Shown: positions 9,001-16,371, counted from the stretch's first letter. The stretch is DNA of 29,964 bases from CAG-1031 sp964391735 (GCA_964391735.1 CAYMNF010000021.1:1-29964); one strand, 5' to 3'. Numbers and translations are program-made. The notes: a model not told the origin generated them from the letters alone.

Positions 9001-9617
9001 CTGATCGGGGTAGTGCCTTTAAGGGTAAAGTTGCTGAAGGAGAAATCCGGGATGTTTAACGGTTCGTCACTTTCCTCAGAGGGCGGAAAGATGTTATAGT
9101 TTGACACACCGGGACGCACGTCAACCAGCGTCAGGGCCGGGTGGTCAAGGATAATATCGCGCAAGGCAATCTCCCCCTTCAGCAGATGCAACAGATTTAC
9201 CCCGCCGTGGAAGCCTTTGATGCTGAACGGCTTATTGGCGCCCTCGGGAAGTGCGGCTTCCTCCTCAGGGGTTAGTCCCCGCATTGAATGACTGATAACA
9301 TACAGCGAGTCAATATCCACATTGAAGTGGGGGAAGGTTGACCAGAATGTCAGCTCAACACGCTTTACGTGCAGCTCACCGTCAAGATACTCCGTGCCGT
9401 ATTTCTCGACAAGGGGGGTGAGCCTCTCGGGGGTCAGAATCCAGATGACGGCTGAGATAAGCAGCAATACCAGCAACACCAACGATACCAGGGTTATCCC
9501 GGTAATTTTGGCAATGCGTTTTGCCACACTGCGTTTTTTAGTACCACCGCTTTTGGGGGGTATAACATCGGTGTTGGTATTTGGGCTGTCGGCGTCAGTG
9601 TGTTTGCGCTTGAACAT
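6054..9617 (-). CDS. AsmA-family protein (TamB/AsmA-like envelope protein)
   Basis: A 1187-residue protein with a short basic cytoplasmic N-terminus, one hydrophobic anchor at about residues 38-61, then a very long periplasmic region rich in beta-strand, Asp and Asn. It ends in a C-terminal AsmA-like segment and a Lys/Arg tail. This is the architecture of Bacteroidetes AsmA-like proteins, which are thought to bridge the periplasm in lipid transport or outer-membrane assembly. The frame extends to 9656, but the ATG at 9617 is preferred: the promoter-like TATATTTG lies at 9645-9652, so a start at 9656 would precede the transcript. It heads a minus-strand group with the HAD gene and aroB. Confidence 0.85.
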   Translation of the reverse strand: MFKRKHTDADSPNTNTDVIPPKSGGTKKRSVAKRIAKITGITLVSLVLLVLLLISAVIWILTPERLTPLVEKYGTEYLDGELHVKRVELTFWSTFPHFNVDIDSLYVISHSMRGLTPEEEAALPEGANKPFSIKGFHGGVNLLHLLKGEIALRDIILDHPALTLVDVRPGVSNYNIFPPSEESDEPLNIPDFSFSNFTLKGTTPIRYVSLSDNIDTHITLQPSTISGEKAPTYRFKMDADAGAEIGSITIDGLRLGAGGDILWKRQEPYRVELRQFRAGINNITTVTDAVIDFEKQLSVNRFNIKMPQVAINEFISIIPQSMRGELAKVRNDLKVGVTASLYRPYVPANNSLPPLNFTINVPKGSVDYEKLHLTALSMDLSGHIDDARPDLSTISLHNLYASGEGVSFTLSGNATQMFTDPRVQGNMRGTVDLAKLPKALTSNMGLQISGKLIADALFEGCQSYLTRENFHRLRLEGEASLHNLRVDMPEMGLNVWMRKVDMDLGTANKFVRSSVVADSLLTASIKIDTVTGNMTGMSLKGGNIKLGAGMRNVAQSANKDIITPLGASMIIGRLNLMAIEQPANPFATGAAALPDTTILRLRDVHANASLKRFQDQARVPQMAVDMNAQRIRYADRLNRLSLREPLVSVIFHPQMAKTGGRMQARIDSLKRLYPNLSETEIKEMARKHGKRRQAVDDGSTHVDFGVDNDTRSLLRKWNASGHINARKARLMTPYFPIRNELTNLDMRFNNDSIIIKNTRYRGGRSDFTVNGTLSNLTRALTSRSGRQPLRLAMSIVSDTIDVNELAAAAFAGAAFAEKQAQNGGMSLPDFENDDAMQKAITMVADPTEAGPLLIPTNLQGNIRLSAKYVVYENFLFNTMRGSAEIYDGAINLRDLRAKTKMGGIDVNALYQGLRADSLSFAFGVRVHDFHIARFLELFPSLDTVMPLLKDVDGIINGSIAATTDLAPNMDLKIPTLAATVALEGDSLKLLDAQTFRKIGKWLLFKRKNHNIIDHMSVKLVVKNSIMELFPFIFDVDRYRLGVMGSNDMDLNYKYHVSVLKSPIPFKFGINISGNPDKMKIRLGGAKVKSEKVAQQITLNDSTRINLIEQIDNVFRRGVTKAKERLQLHSGTSGQTMNAAALKRDDYAPDDTISAADSLLFINEGLLPKPPEIVPVFPQTAPANKKKR

Positions 9618-9644
9618 ATCAGTCTTTGGTGTGGAATGAGAGGG

Positions 9645-9652
9645 CAAATATA
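9645..9652 (-). promoter_or_regulatory. Probable promoter of the AsmA-like gene, -7 element
   Basis: On the minus strand this reads TATATTTG, 28 bases upstream of the chosen ATG at 9617. No convincing -33 box is seen. It diverges from the promoter at 9705-9735, so both regulatory regions share about 150 bases. Confidence 0.5.
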
Positions 9653-9704
9653 ACAAAAAATCTTATACACCGTCACGGCTCGGGGCCTATGCGCTGACAC
9701 CCTG

Positions 9705-9735
9705 TTGTTTATAACAGAAAAAAAGCGTAACTTTG
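9705..9735 (+). promoter_or_regulatory. Bacteroidota-type promoter of the FHA/caspase/PP2C/kinase cluster
   Basis: TTG at 9705-9707, a 20-base spacer, and TAACTTTG at 9728-9735 match the -33/-7 consensus of the primary sigma factor in Bacteroidota. The predicted start near 9742 gives a leader of about 28 bases before the ATG at 9770. Confidence 0.7.
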
Positions 9736-9769
9736 CGGATAACAAAGCCCTGTGCGGGCTATTTACACA

Positions 9770-10522
9770 ATGAAAGCTCTAAAAGGAAAGACAATTTATA
9801 TAGGCCGTGACCCCAAGGAGAACAACCTGGGGGTCGCTGTCAAAATCAACGGCAAACTGCAGACGTCAACCGTTGGCGCGCCACAAAGTGTGCCCTCAAC
9901 TGTCAGCCGCCTGATTGCCGACCAAGGGGTAGCGCACTGCCGCATTGATATTGACGAACAGGGACGCATGGTGTTGACCAACATGAAGTTGCAAAACATT
10001 ACCAACGTTGACGGCCAACCAATCCAGGCAAAACGTATTGCCCCGGGCAGCAAGATTGATTTGGGTCCCACACACCACACCCTGCCCCTGAATAAGGTCA
10101 TGGAAGCAGCCTCAAAGATTGTGGGTATCAGTGAGGTTGACATCTCCCCTCTGCAAGGGGTGTGGCAGAATTACCATGCCGAGATGTTCAAGATTAAAAA
10201 ACGCCAGAAGCAGTTGGGCCTGATGCGCGGCCTGATACCGATGTTCACCATTGGCGGCGGTGTGCTGGCAAGCGTGTTGAGCGAGAGTCCCGATGCAAAG
10301 ACCATAAGCATGGTGGCTACCGGTATCGCCCTGGTGGTATTGGTGGTGATCAACTTTGTGGCCTTCAAGGATAAGTCGCTTGAGGAGACCGAGCAGATAA
10401 CTGAGCAGTTCCAGGATAACTATGTTTGCCCCGCGTGTGGCAACTTTATGGGTAACCAGCCGTGGAAGATGCTTGCAAAACGTACAAAATGCCAGTATTG
10501 CGGCGTGAAATTCATTAAATAG
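9770..10522 (+). CDS. FHA-like membrane protein with C-terminal zinc ribbon
   Basis: A 250-residue protein. Residues 8-100 resemble a divergent FHA (phosphothreonine-binding) fold: IGRD at 11-14, VSR at 45-47, AHCRI at 55-59, a later NITNVDGQPI, and GSKIDLG at 93-99. The usual SRxH spacing is stretched here. Two hydrophobic segments follow (about 153-171 and 178-199). A cytoplasmic C-terminal zinc ribbon has CPAC at 220-223 and CQYC at 241-244. A GTG six codons upstream (9752) is possible, but the ATG better fits the promoter. It is the first gene of the signalling cluster and ends two bases before the next gene. The reader role is inferred from the kinase and phosphatase downstream. Confidence 0.75.
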   Translation: MKALKGKTIYIGRDPKENNLGVAVKINGKLQTSTVGAPQSVPSTVSRLIADQGVAHCRIDIDEQGRMVLTNMKLQNITNVDGQPIQAKRIAPGSKIDLGPTHHTLPLNKVMEAASKIVGISEVDISPLQGVWQNYHAEMFKIKKRQKQLGLMRGLIPMFTIGGGVLASVLSESPDAKTISMVATGIALVVLVVINFVAFKDKSLEETEQITEQFQDNYVCPACGNFMGNQPWKMLAKRTKCQYCGVKFIK

Positions 10523-10524
10523 GC

Positions 10525-11121
10525 ATGGCACGAGAAAAACTTACCGATCAGGAGAAGAAGAGTGTAGCAACTGCTGCCGGTGTCGCCGGCGGTATGGCCG
10601 TTGGCGGTGGTGCAGCGTATGCGGCCACCCGTACTCACGGTGACGAGGCAAAGGAACAGCACGAGGCACCCGAGGTGCACAAAACCCACGAGACCCACGT
10701 CGAGGTGCACAACACAGTGGTTGAGAACGAGGATGTCAGGGTGGTGACCGCCGAGCCGGTTGAGACACCCGCCGACAATACACCCACTGTTGAGGTCCTC
10801 AGCTACGAGACTGTTGAATATGAGGGCCAACTGATGGATACGGCAACCGTTGAGGTGGACAATACCCTGCACAGGTATGTCGATGTCGACCGTGACGGAT
10901 ACGCTGACTTTGAAGGTGTCGATGAAAACCACGACAATCAGTTCTCGGTAGAAGAAATCCATGACTTGGCCCCCGGGACCGTGTCAATGCATGAGTTTGA
11001 GGAGGCCTATGTAACCCCCGGCGGTGGCGCCACAGATGAGTTCCTGGCCCTGAACAATGAGGGGCCCGACTATGTGGATGACGCCGGATTCTCAGACTCG
11101 GGTGCCGACCTTTTGGTCTGA
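10525..11121 (+). CDS. Unrecognised acidic anchored protein with calcium-loop-like motif
   Basis: A 198-residue protein of unknown function. A short charged N-terminus is followed by a Gly/Ala-rich hydrophobic stretch (about 14-34) that could be a membrane anchor. A His/Glu/Val-rich region (about 38-75) precedes a C-terminal part with DVDRDG at 120-125 and a second Asp-rich loop at 133-137 followed by the acidic VEEIHDL, reminiscent of EF-hand or dockerin-type calcium sites. It starts two bases after the FHA-like gene. It shares its layout with the next protein: hydrophobic Gly/Ala stretch, low-complexity His-rich linker, Asp-rich loop. No catalytic motif is visible. Confidence 0.75.
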   Translation: MAREKLTDQEKKSVATAAGVAGGMAVGGGAAYAATRTHGDEAKEQHEAPEVHKTHETHVEVHNTVVENEDVRVVTAEPVETPADNTPTVEVLSYETVEYEGQLMDTATVEVDNTLHRYVDVDRDGYADFEGVDENHDNQFSVEEIHDLAPGTVSMHEFEEAYVTPGGGATDEFLALNNEGPDYVDDAGFSDSGADLLV

Positions 11122-11175
11122 CTTCCCCACATATGTTTCTCCCCCAAATTAACGTAAATAATAAAACAATATATC

Positions 11176-12378
11176 ATGTCAGAAGATACTCAATTCATTT
11201 TCAACGAGGAAGTGGACTCGTCACAACAGAACACAATGACCCCTCCGCCCCTGCCCGCACAGGAGGAAACCCCCAACCCCGAGGATAAAAAGAAAGCGGT
11301 GTGGAAGCAGGTTGCTATCGGCGGGGCTGCCGGTGTTGGGCTTGGCGCCGCAGCCATTGCGCTCACCAGTTTTACCAACCCTGACGGTTCACACACCTCA
11401 GAGCTTGATAGCATGATTGATGATGACATGGACGTTGCCATGGGCGTGAATGATGATATGAGCTTCAGCCAGGCATTCGCCACCGCACGCGCCGAGGTTG
11501 GCCCCGGCGGATGTTTCCAATGGCACGGGACAATATACGGCACATACACTGCTGAGGAGTGGAACAACATGTCACCGGCTGAACGCGCTGAGTTTGAGGG
11601 ACACTTCAGTTGGGGTGCCGGCAGCGACACGGCGCACCACACGGCTCACCATTCATCAAGCCACACCACCCACACTGCAGACACCGCTCAGCACGCACAG
11701 CATACCGCCGAGACACATACCCCGCAGGGCTCAAATCAGGACTATGTTAGTGCCGACCGTACTCAGCACGAGACGCATACCCCCTCGGCGCAGGGCCACG
11801 CCACCAACGTCAACCAGGGGAGCGGCCTGCACGTTGTCTCGCTGGGGTATGATGCCGATTTAAATGCCAACATCGGGGTTGTTGAGGAGAACGGACACCG
11901 TATGATGTTTATCGATGCCGACCGCGACAACGTCTTTGAATATGCCGTGGCAGACGTCAACAACAATCAGCAGATCGAGGATGACGAAATCATTGACATA
12001 AGCGACCGCCACCTCACGGTTGAAACCTTGCAGAATTTGGCAGACAACAACACCACCGACTTCAAGGACGGAAGTAGCCCCGTTGGCAGCGAGTATGTAG
12101 CTGAGGAAGCTGTTCACCATGAAGAGGTAAAAGGCGGACACTTTGTTGAGGCTGAGGTTGAAACCCCCGCCCATGGTGACATGGTGGTGGAGGCATCGGT
12201 TGATGATGTTGCACCCGATGTTGCCGTGGCAGACGTGGTTGATGCCGAGGTATCCTACACTGAGGCCGGGGTTGAGGACTACGCCATTGACCCCTCCGCA
12301 CACGATGCGTCAATGGATATGACCGCCAACGACGCCGTCTCATATGATGATGGCATAGTTGCTGACACCGATATTTAA
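11176..12378 (+). CDS. Unrecognised large anchored protein, His-rich linker and Asp-rich loop
   Basis: A 400-residue protein and a probable distant paralogue of the preceding gene. An acidic, Pro-rich N-terminus (1-40) is followed by a hydrophobic Gly/Ala stretch (about 46-66). A compact aromatic patch at about 97-146 includes EVGPGG, YGTYTAEEW and MSPAERAEF. A His/Thr-rich low-complexity region spans 150-202. An Asp-rich segment at 245-272 contains FIDADRDN and later DDEIIDI, resembling a calcium-binding loop pair. The tail is very acidic. It has a 54-base gap before it and a 15-base gap after it, so it is in the cluster operon. Function unknown; a scaffold, adhesin-like or kinase-substrate role is possible but unsupported. 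Confidence 0.72.
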   Translation: MSEDTQFIFNEEVDSSQQNTMTPPPLPAQEETPNPEDKKKAVWKQVAIGGAAGVGLGAAAIALTSFTNPDGSHTSELDSMIDDDMDVAMGVNDDMSFSQAFATARAEVGPGGCFQWHGTIYGTYTAEEWNNMSPAERAEFEGHFSWGAGSDTAHHTAHHSSSHTTHTADTAQHAQHTAETHTPQGSNQDYVSADRTQHETHTPSAQGHATNVNQGSGLHVVSLGYDADLNANIGVVEENGHRMMFIDADRDNVFEYAVADVNNNQQIEDDEIIDISDRHLTVETLQNLADNNTTDFKDGSSPVGSEYVAEEAVHHEEVKGGHFVEAEVETPAHGDMVVEASVDDVAPDVAVADVVDAEVSYTEAGVEDYAIDPSAHDASMDMTANDAVSYDDGIVADTDI

Positions 12379-12393
12379 TCCCATCCCCAGAGC

Positions 12394-13149
12394 ATGTCAA
12401 CGAGGATTGCACGCTTCATTGTCGCTGCCCTGTTTTTGGCCGTTACGGTAGTATGTTCGCAGGCCAAGACATACATCGTGGCGTGTGGCATCTCAGACTA
12501 TCCCGGTAAGGACAAGGACCTGCCTAACCCTGCCAATGACGCTCGCGCCGTGGCATGGCTCTTCAACAAAAACAGGCAGGGAAATGTCGACGGTGAGTTG
12601 TTAATCAACAAAAACGCCACACGGCAAAATATCCTCAATGCCATGACAAGGGTGTTCGGGCGCGCCAAGCCCGAGGATACGGTGCTGCTGTTTTTCTCAG
12701 GCCACGGTGTGCGCGGCTCGGTTGTGGCGTATGACACAGTTATCCCTTTCAAGGAACTCAGCGATATCCTCGCCGCATCCCCCGCGCGCAACAAAATCGT
12801 CATTGCCGATGCATGCTTCTCGGGCAAGTTCCGTGAGGCAGGCAGCTCGGCTGACCTTGAGGCGTTGGCCCGCAACGGCTCGGTGATGCTATTCCTCTCA
12901 TCTCGCGGGGATGAATCTTCAATTGATTCTCCCGAGCTGTCAAACGGACTGTTTACGGCATACATAATGCGCGCCCTGCGTGGACGCGCCGACCGTGACA
13001 GCAACCGTGTCATCACCGCGCGTGAGCTGTATGAATATGTCAGCGAGGGCGTCGTGAAGATGTCGGCCGGTAAGCAACACCCCGTGATGTGGGGAAATTT
13101 CAAGGACAATATGCCGGTGGTTATTTGGCCCAAAAACAAGCGCAAATAG
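12394..13149 (+). CDS. Exported caspase-family (clan CD, C14-like) protein
   Basis: A 251-residue protein with an N-terminal signal peptide (basic, then hydrophobic 8-21, likely cut near the SQA at 22-24). A caspase/metacaspase p20 fold follows: the opening strand YIVACGISDYPG, NDARAV at 48-53, LLFFSGHG with catalytic His104, and VIADACFSG with catalytic Cys141. The dyad is intact, so activity is plausible; Arg/Lys or Asp specificity cannot be predicted. The signal peptide places it in the periplasm or outside, unlike cytoplasmic caspase-like defence effectors. It sits between the His-rich protein and the FHA gene within the kinase/phosphatase cluster. Confidence 0.88.
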   Translation: MSTRIARFIVAALFLAVTVVCSQAKTYIVACGISDYPGKDKDLPNPANDARAVAWLFNKNRQGNVDGELLINKNATRQNILNAMTRVFGRAKPEDTVLLFFSGHGVRGSVVAYDTVIPFKELSDILAASPARNKIVIADACFSGKFREAGSSADLEALARNGSVMLFLSSRGDESSIDSPELSNGLFTAYIMRALRGRADRDSNRVITARELYEYVSEGVVKMSAGKQHPVMWGNFKDNMPVVIWPKNKRK

Positions 13150-13168
13150 CTCAAAAACAACAGATTAA

Positions 13169-13693
13169 ATGGGGACAATAAAGATTAAGTGCCCGATGTG
13201 CGGGTCAGTGCTGAACGTAAAGCAGCAACCTGAGCTTGAAAAGATGAAGGTGCTGTGCCCGGTGTGCAAACAGCAGTCGCCCTTCGGGGATTTCACGCCG
13301 TATGTGCCTGAGACCCCGGGCGAGAATACCCAAATCTTAGGCGGGGGAGCAAAACCTGCACGGGCAAATTTCGGCATACGTATAATGGCAACAGGGCAGG
13401 TAGTGAAACTAACCGAGAGTGAGTACCTGATTGGCCGCCGCTCGGCATCTGACAAGCCCAAGATTCAGCTGGACTGCCCGGGATTCACAACCTCTCGCGA
13501 ACACTTGCGGCTGCTCAGGAAAGTGGACGGCCAGGGGAATGTCTGCTGGTTGGTATCACTCGCCAAAAACAAGGTGAACCCCACGCGCATAGGCTCCCTG
13601 GCGCTTGAACCGGGTGACCTCCTCAAGCTGATACCCGGGACCATTATCCATTTACCCGATGTAACCCTTGAATTTATTCAGCTCCCTGACTGA
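13169..13693 (+). CDS. Zinc-ribbon FHA-domain protein
   Basis: A 174-residue soluble protein. An N-terminal zinc ribbon with CPMC at 8-11 and CPVC at 30-33 is followed by a flexible linker and a well-formed FHA domain at about 67-172. Diagnostic residues are LIGRR (87-91), TTSREH (107-112, the SRxH motif) and an Asn region at 134-137. FHA domains bind phosphothreonine peptides, so this is the likely cytoplasmic reader for the kinase encoded two genes downstream. The gap to the caspase-like gene is 19 bases and to the phosphatase 55 bases. Two cluster proteins thus pair zinc ribbons with FHA folds, in opposite order. Confidence 0.85.
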   Translation: MGTIKIKCPMCGSVLNVKQQPELEKMKVLCPVCKQQSPFGDFTPYVPETPGENTQILGGGAKPARANFGIRIMATGQVVKLTESEYLIGRRSASDKPKIQLDCPGFTTSREHLRLLRKVDGQGNVCWLVSLAKNKVNPTRIGSLALEPGDLLKLIPGTIIHLPDVTLEFIQLPD

Positions 13694-13748
13694 GGGCCAC
13701 CAAACGTAATCCAAAATATAGAAATCACATCTGCAGAAACCAAGTAAT

Positions 13749-15206
13749 ATGATGAAATACACCCTTAAGGCCTATTCCATAATGGAGTACGGGCAGCGGA
13801 AGGATAAGGAGGGAAACCCGCATCAGGAGGATGCCATCTGGCCCACCGCCGAGAGCTTGTCTGACACTGACCGTGTGTTTGTGCTGTGCGACGGCATGGG
13901 TGGCCACGATGCCGGTGAGGTCGCTTCACAGACGGTGAGCGAGACACTGGGACGTGCCCTGCGCTTCGATGCCGAGGGTTTGCTTACTGACGCCACTTTG
14001 CAACAGGGGATGGCCGAGGCATACAACGCCCTGGATGCCCGCGACACCGGCGGCCCCAAAAAGATGGGTACAACCATGACCTTGCTGGCGCTGGATGCCG
14101 GGGGTGCCGTCATTGCCCACCTCGGGGACAGCAGGGTGTACCACTTCCGCCCGGGGAATACCCGCGATGAGACGGTGATATTGCATCGTACTGAGGACCA
14201 CTCTGTTGTCAACGAGATGGTACGCCTGGGAGAAATGACTGAGGAGGAGGCCCGTCACGCCCCCAACAAGAATGTTATTACCCGGGCCATGCAGCCCAAC
14301 ATGGCTCGGCGCTGTCGGGCAGATGTGTTTCACCAGACCGATATTCTGCCCGGTGACTATTTCATGCTTTGCTCAGACGGAATCCTCGAACAGCTGACTG
14401 ATGCCAACCTGCGATTCATCTTCAGCGGGCAGGGTGGGGATGCCGCAAACAAACTCAAGATACTGTTACAGCAAACCAAGGATAACAGCGACAACCATAC
14501 AGCTTTCTTGATTGAGATAACGGGGGTTGAGGGAGATCCCACTCCGCGCCCCGAGGTTAACCCGAGCGCATATCCGCTTTTGGCATTTCCCAACCGTGCT
14601 GTGCCTACCCCGGTGACGATAAAGACGGTAAACGCGGCTGCCCCGCAGCCTGCGCCTCGGCCCGCGCAGGAAACCGCCCCGGCATCTCCCCGCGAGGAGG
14701 CCCCCATTACCTGGGAGGAGAGGCAGCCGGAGGCTCAACGTGGGCACGGCATAAGATTTCAGCCTGAGGTGCGCCGCAAACGCCCCGTGGCTGTCTGGGT
14801 GGTGGCTATAATATGTATTGTCGCTCTGATAGCCGTGGTTTTGATGCTGATACCTTCAGGCGAAGACAGTTCGGCATCTTATAGCAACGGCCCCGATGAG
14901 ACGGCTGTGGATGTAGGGTATGAAGAGGTGAACAACTTTAACCGGCGACAGGAGGCTGAGCAGAGCGCTATTGATGCTGCAGCCAGGCAGGCTCGCTCGA
15001 CAAAGGAGGAGATTACCGGCCCCGATGAGGCTGTGGGTGACCCGAATGATATGTGGAGTTCAACCGACCAGCCCTCTGCCGGGGAGGCATCCCCCGCCGG
15101 CGATGCCGGCGTCTCAGCCTCAGAGCGCGTGGAGTCGGCCGTGCAGTCAATGAAGCGCAGCTCAACCCCGACCTCTGACACCCCTGAGGTCCCTAAAGGC
15201 CACTAA
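13749..15206 (+). CDS. PP2C-type Ser/Thr protein phosphatase with membrane anchor
   Basis: A 485-residue protein. The N-terminal PPM/PP2C domain (about 1-258) has the metal-binding CDGMGGH at 47-53, GTTM at 107-110, LGDSRVY at 125-131, CSDGILEQLTD at 208-218 and the closing DNSDNHT at 245-251, so catalysis is likely intact. A Pro/Ala-rich linker (about 262-345) leads to one transmembrane helix (about 347-369) and a roughly 115-residue acidic tail that would be periplasmic. It should reverse phosphorylation by the adjacent kinase, 42 bases downstream. The extracytoplasmic tail is not a PASTA domain and is not recognised. ATG 13752 is an equally possible start. Confidence 0.92.
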   Translation: MMKYTLKAYSIMEYGQRKDKEGNPHQEDAIWPTAESLSDTDRVFVLCDGMGGHDAGEVASQTVSETLGRALRFDAEGLLTDATLQQGMAEAYNALDARDTGGPKKMGTTMTLLALDAGGAVIAHLGDSRVYHFRPGNTRDETVILHRTEDHSVVNEMVRLGEMTEEEARHAPNKNVITRAMQPNMARRCRADVFHQTDILPGDYFMLCSDGILEQLTDANLRFIFSGQGGDAANKLKILLQQTKDNSDNHTAFLIEITGVEGDPTPRPEVNPSAYPLLAFPNRAVPTPVTIKTVNAAAPQPAPRPAQETAPASPREEAPITWEERQPEAQRGHGIRFQPEVRRKRPVAVWVVAIICIVALIAVVLMLIPSGEDSSASYSNGPDETAVDVGYEEVNNFNRRQEAEQSAIDAAARQARSTKEEITGPDEAVGDPNDMWSSTDQPSAGEASPAGDAGVSASERVESAVQSMKRSSTPTSDTPEVPKGH

Positions 15207-15248
15207 GGAATCCCCTGCTTGCAAAATATAATTCCCTAATTTTCTGAT

Positions 15249-16349
15249 ATGCAGGAACATCTGTTGCCGGGCACTACACTGCAAAACGGCAAATACAAAA
15301 TAGAGCAATTTTTAGCCAGCGGCGGCTTTGGTTGCACATACCGCGGTGTGCATGTGTTGCTGAACAAAAGGGTGGCTATCAAGGAGTTTTTCGTTAAGGA
15401 TTTTTGTAACCGTGACGAGACAACCGGCCACGTCAGCGTCGGTACCGTCTCACGCAAGACCCTTGTAGAGAAGCTGCAGGAGAAGTTCCTGAAGGAGGCC
15501 CAAAGCCTGTGCCAGTTCAACCACCCGGGTATCGTTAAGGTAAGCGATATTTTTGAGGAGAACGGTACTGCCTACTTTATAATGGACTATATTGACGGCA
15601 GTTCGCTGAAGCAGATTCTTGATAAGAACGGCCCGATGTCTGAGGCGGAGGCCCTTAGGGTGATGCGCCAGGTGGCCGATGCCCTGCGAGAGGTTCACTC
15701 AAAGCACCGGTTGCATCTCGACATCAAGCCCGGGAACATTATGATAGACCGAAACAACCAGGCTATCCTGATTGATTTCGGCGCCTCAAAGCAATATGAC
15801 AGTATCAGGGGGCAGAATAACTCAACCTTATTGAGTTGCACAAGCGGCTATGCCTCACCCGAGCAGATGAGTCAGTCAGTGCAGCATTTCCATGCCAGCA
15901 CTGATATCTACTCTTTGGGTGCTACCCTCTATAAGATGGTAACGGGCGAAACCCCTCCCGATGCCCTGTCCATATTGTCAGAAGGAGGTATAGAGATACC
16001 TACCTCGGTGTCACCGGGGGTTGCAAACGCCATAAGCAAATCCATGCAGTCGGCCACGCGACAACGTCCGCAGAACGTTGACGAGTTTTTGGCAATCCTC
16101 GACGGGGAGACCGATGAGAATACTGTTATCTACGATAATCAACAAAGTGAGGATACCGAACTTTTTGATAATCCTCCCCAACCTCAACCGGAGCCTCAGC
16201 CTCAGCCCTCACCGACACCGGCTCCGAATCCGACCCCAACGCCGACTCAAAAAAAGCAGGGAATCGGACTAATGGGTGCAATTTTACAGGGGATACTCAT
16301 AGGGGTAATAGTGTTGGGAATATTTTTCTTTATTGCCTCACAGATATAG
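15249..16349 (+). CDS. Tail-anchored Hanks-type Ser/Thr protein kinase
   Basis: A 366-residue protein with an N-terminal kinase domain (about 15-285): P-loop GGFGCTY at 25-31, Lys45 in VAIKEF, Glu83, catalytic loop HLDIKPGN at 156-163 (HRD replaced by HLD, Asp158 and Asn163 retained), DFG at 176-178, and the activation/P+1 region CTSGYASPEQM. A Pro/Gln-rich linker (about 309-335) leads to a C-terminal hydrophobic helix (about 339-364) at the very end, so the kinase is tail-anchored with essentially no periplasmic sensor. The loss of the HRD arginine suggests activity may not need activation-loop phosphorylation. It is the last gene of the cluster. Confidence 0.93.
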   Translation: MQEHLLPGTTLQNGKYKIEQFLASGGFGCTYRGVHVLLNKRVAIKEFFVKDFCNRDETTGHVSVGTVSRKTLVEKLQEKFLKEAQSLCQFNHPGIVKVSDIFEENGTAYFIMDYIDGSSLKQILDKNGPMSEAEALRVMRQVADALREVHSKHRLHLDIKPGNIMIDRNNQAILIDFGASKQYDSIRGQNNSTLLSCTSGYASPEQMSQSVQHFHASTDIYSLGATLYKMVTGETPPDALSILSEGGIEIPTSVSPGVANAISKSMQSATRQRPQNVDEFLAILDGETDENTVIYDNQQSEDTELFDNPPQPQPEPQPQPSPTPAPNPTPTPTQKKQGIGLMGAILQGILIGVIVLGIFFFIASQI

Positions 16350-16350
16350 A

Positions 16351-16371
16351 CAACCCTTTGGATTGTTTTTT
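16351..16371 (+). terminator. Weak Rho-independent terminator after the kinase gene
   Basis: CAACC and GGATTG can form a short bulged stem around CTTT, followed directly by TTTTTT. The stem is short, so some readthrough into the next gene is likely. The T-run overlaps the -33 box of the next promoter. Confidence 0.5.

Noticed and set aside
9770..16349. Type VI secretion or anti-phage defence interpretation of the kinase/FHA/caspase cluster
   Set aside because: Kinase, PP2C and FHA proteins also regulate type VI secretion, but no structural secretion genes are present. The caspase-like protein is exported, which does not fit a cytoplasmic suicide effector, and no nuclease or sensor gene is adjacent.
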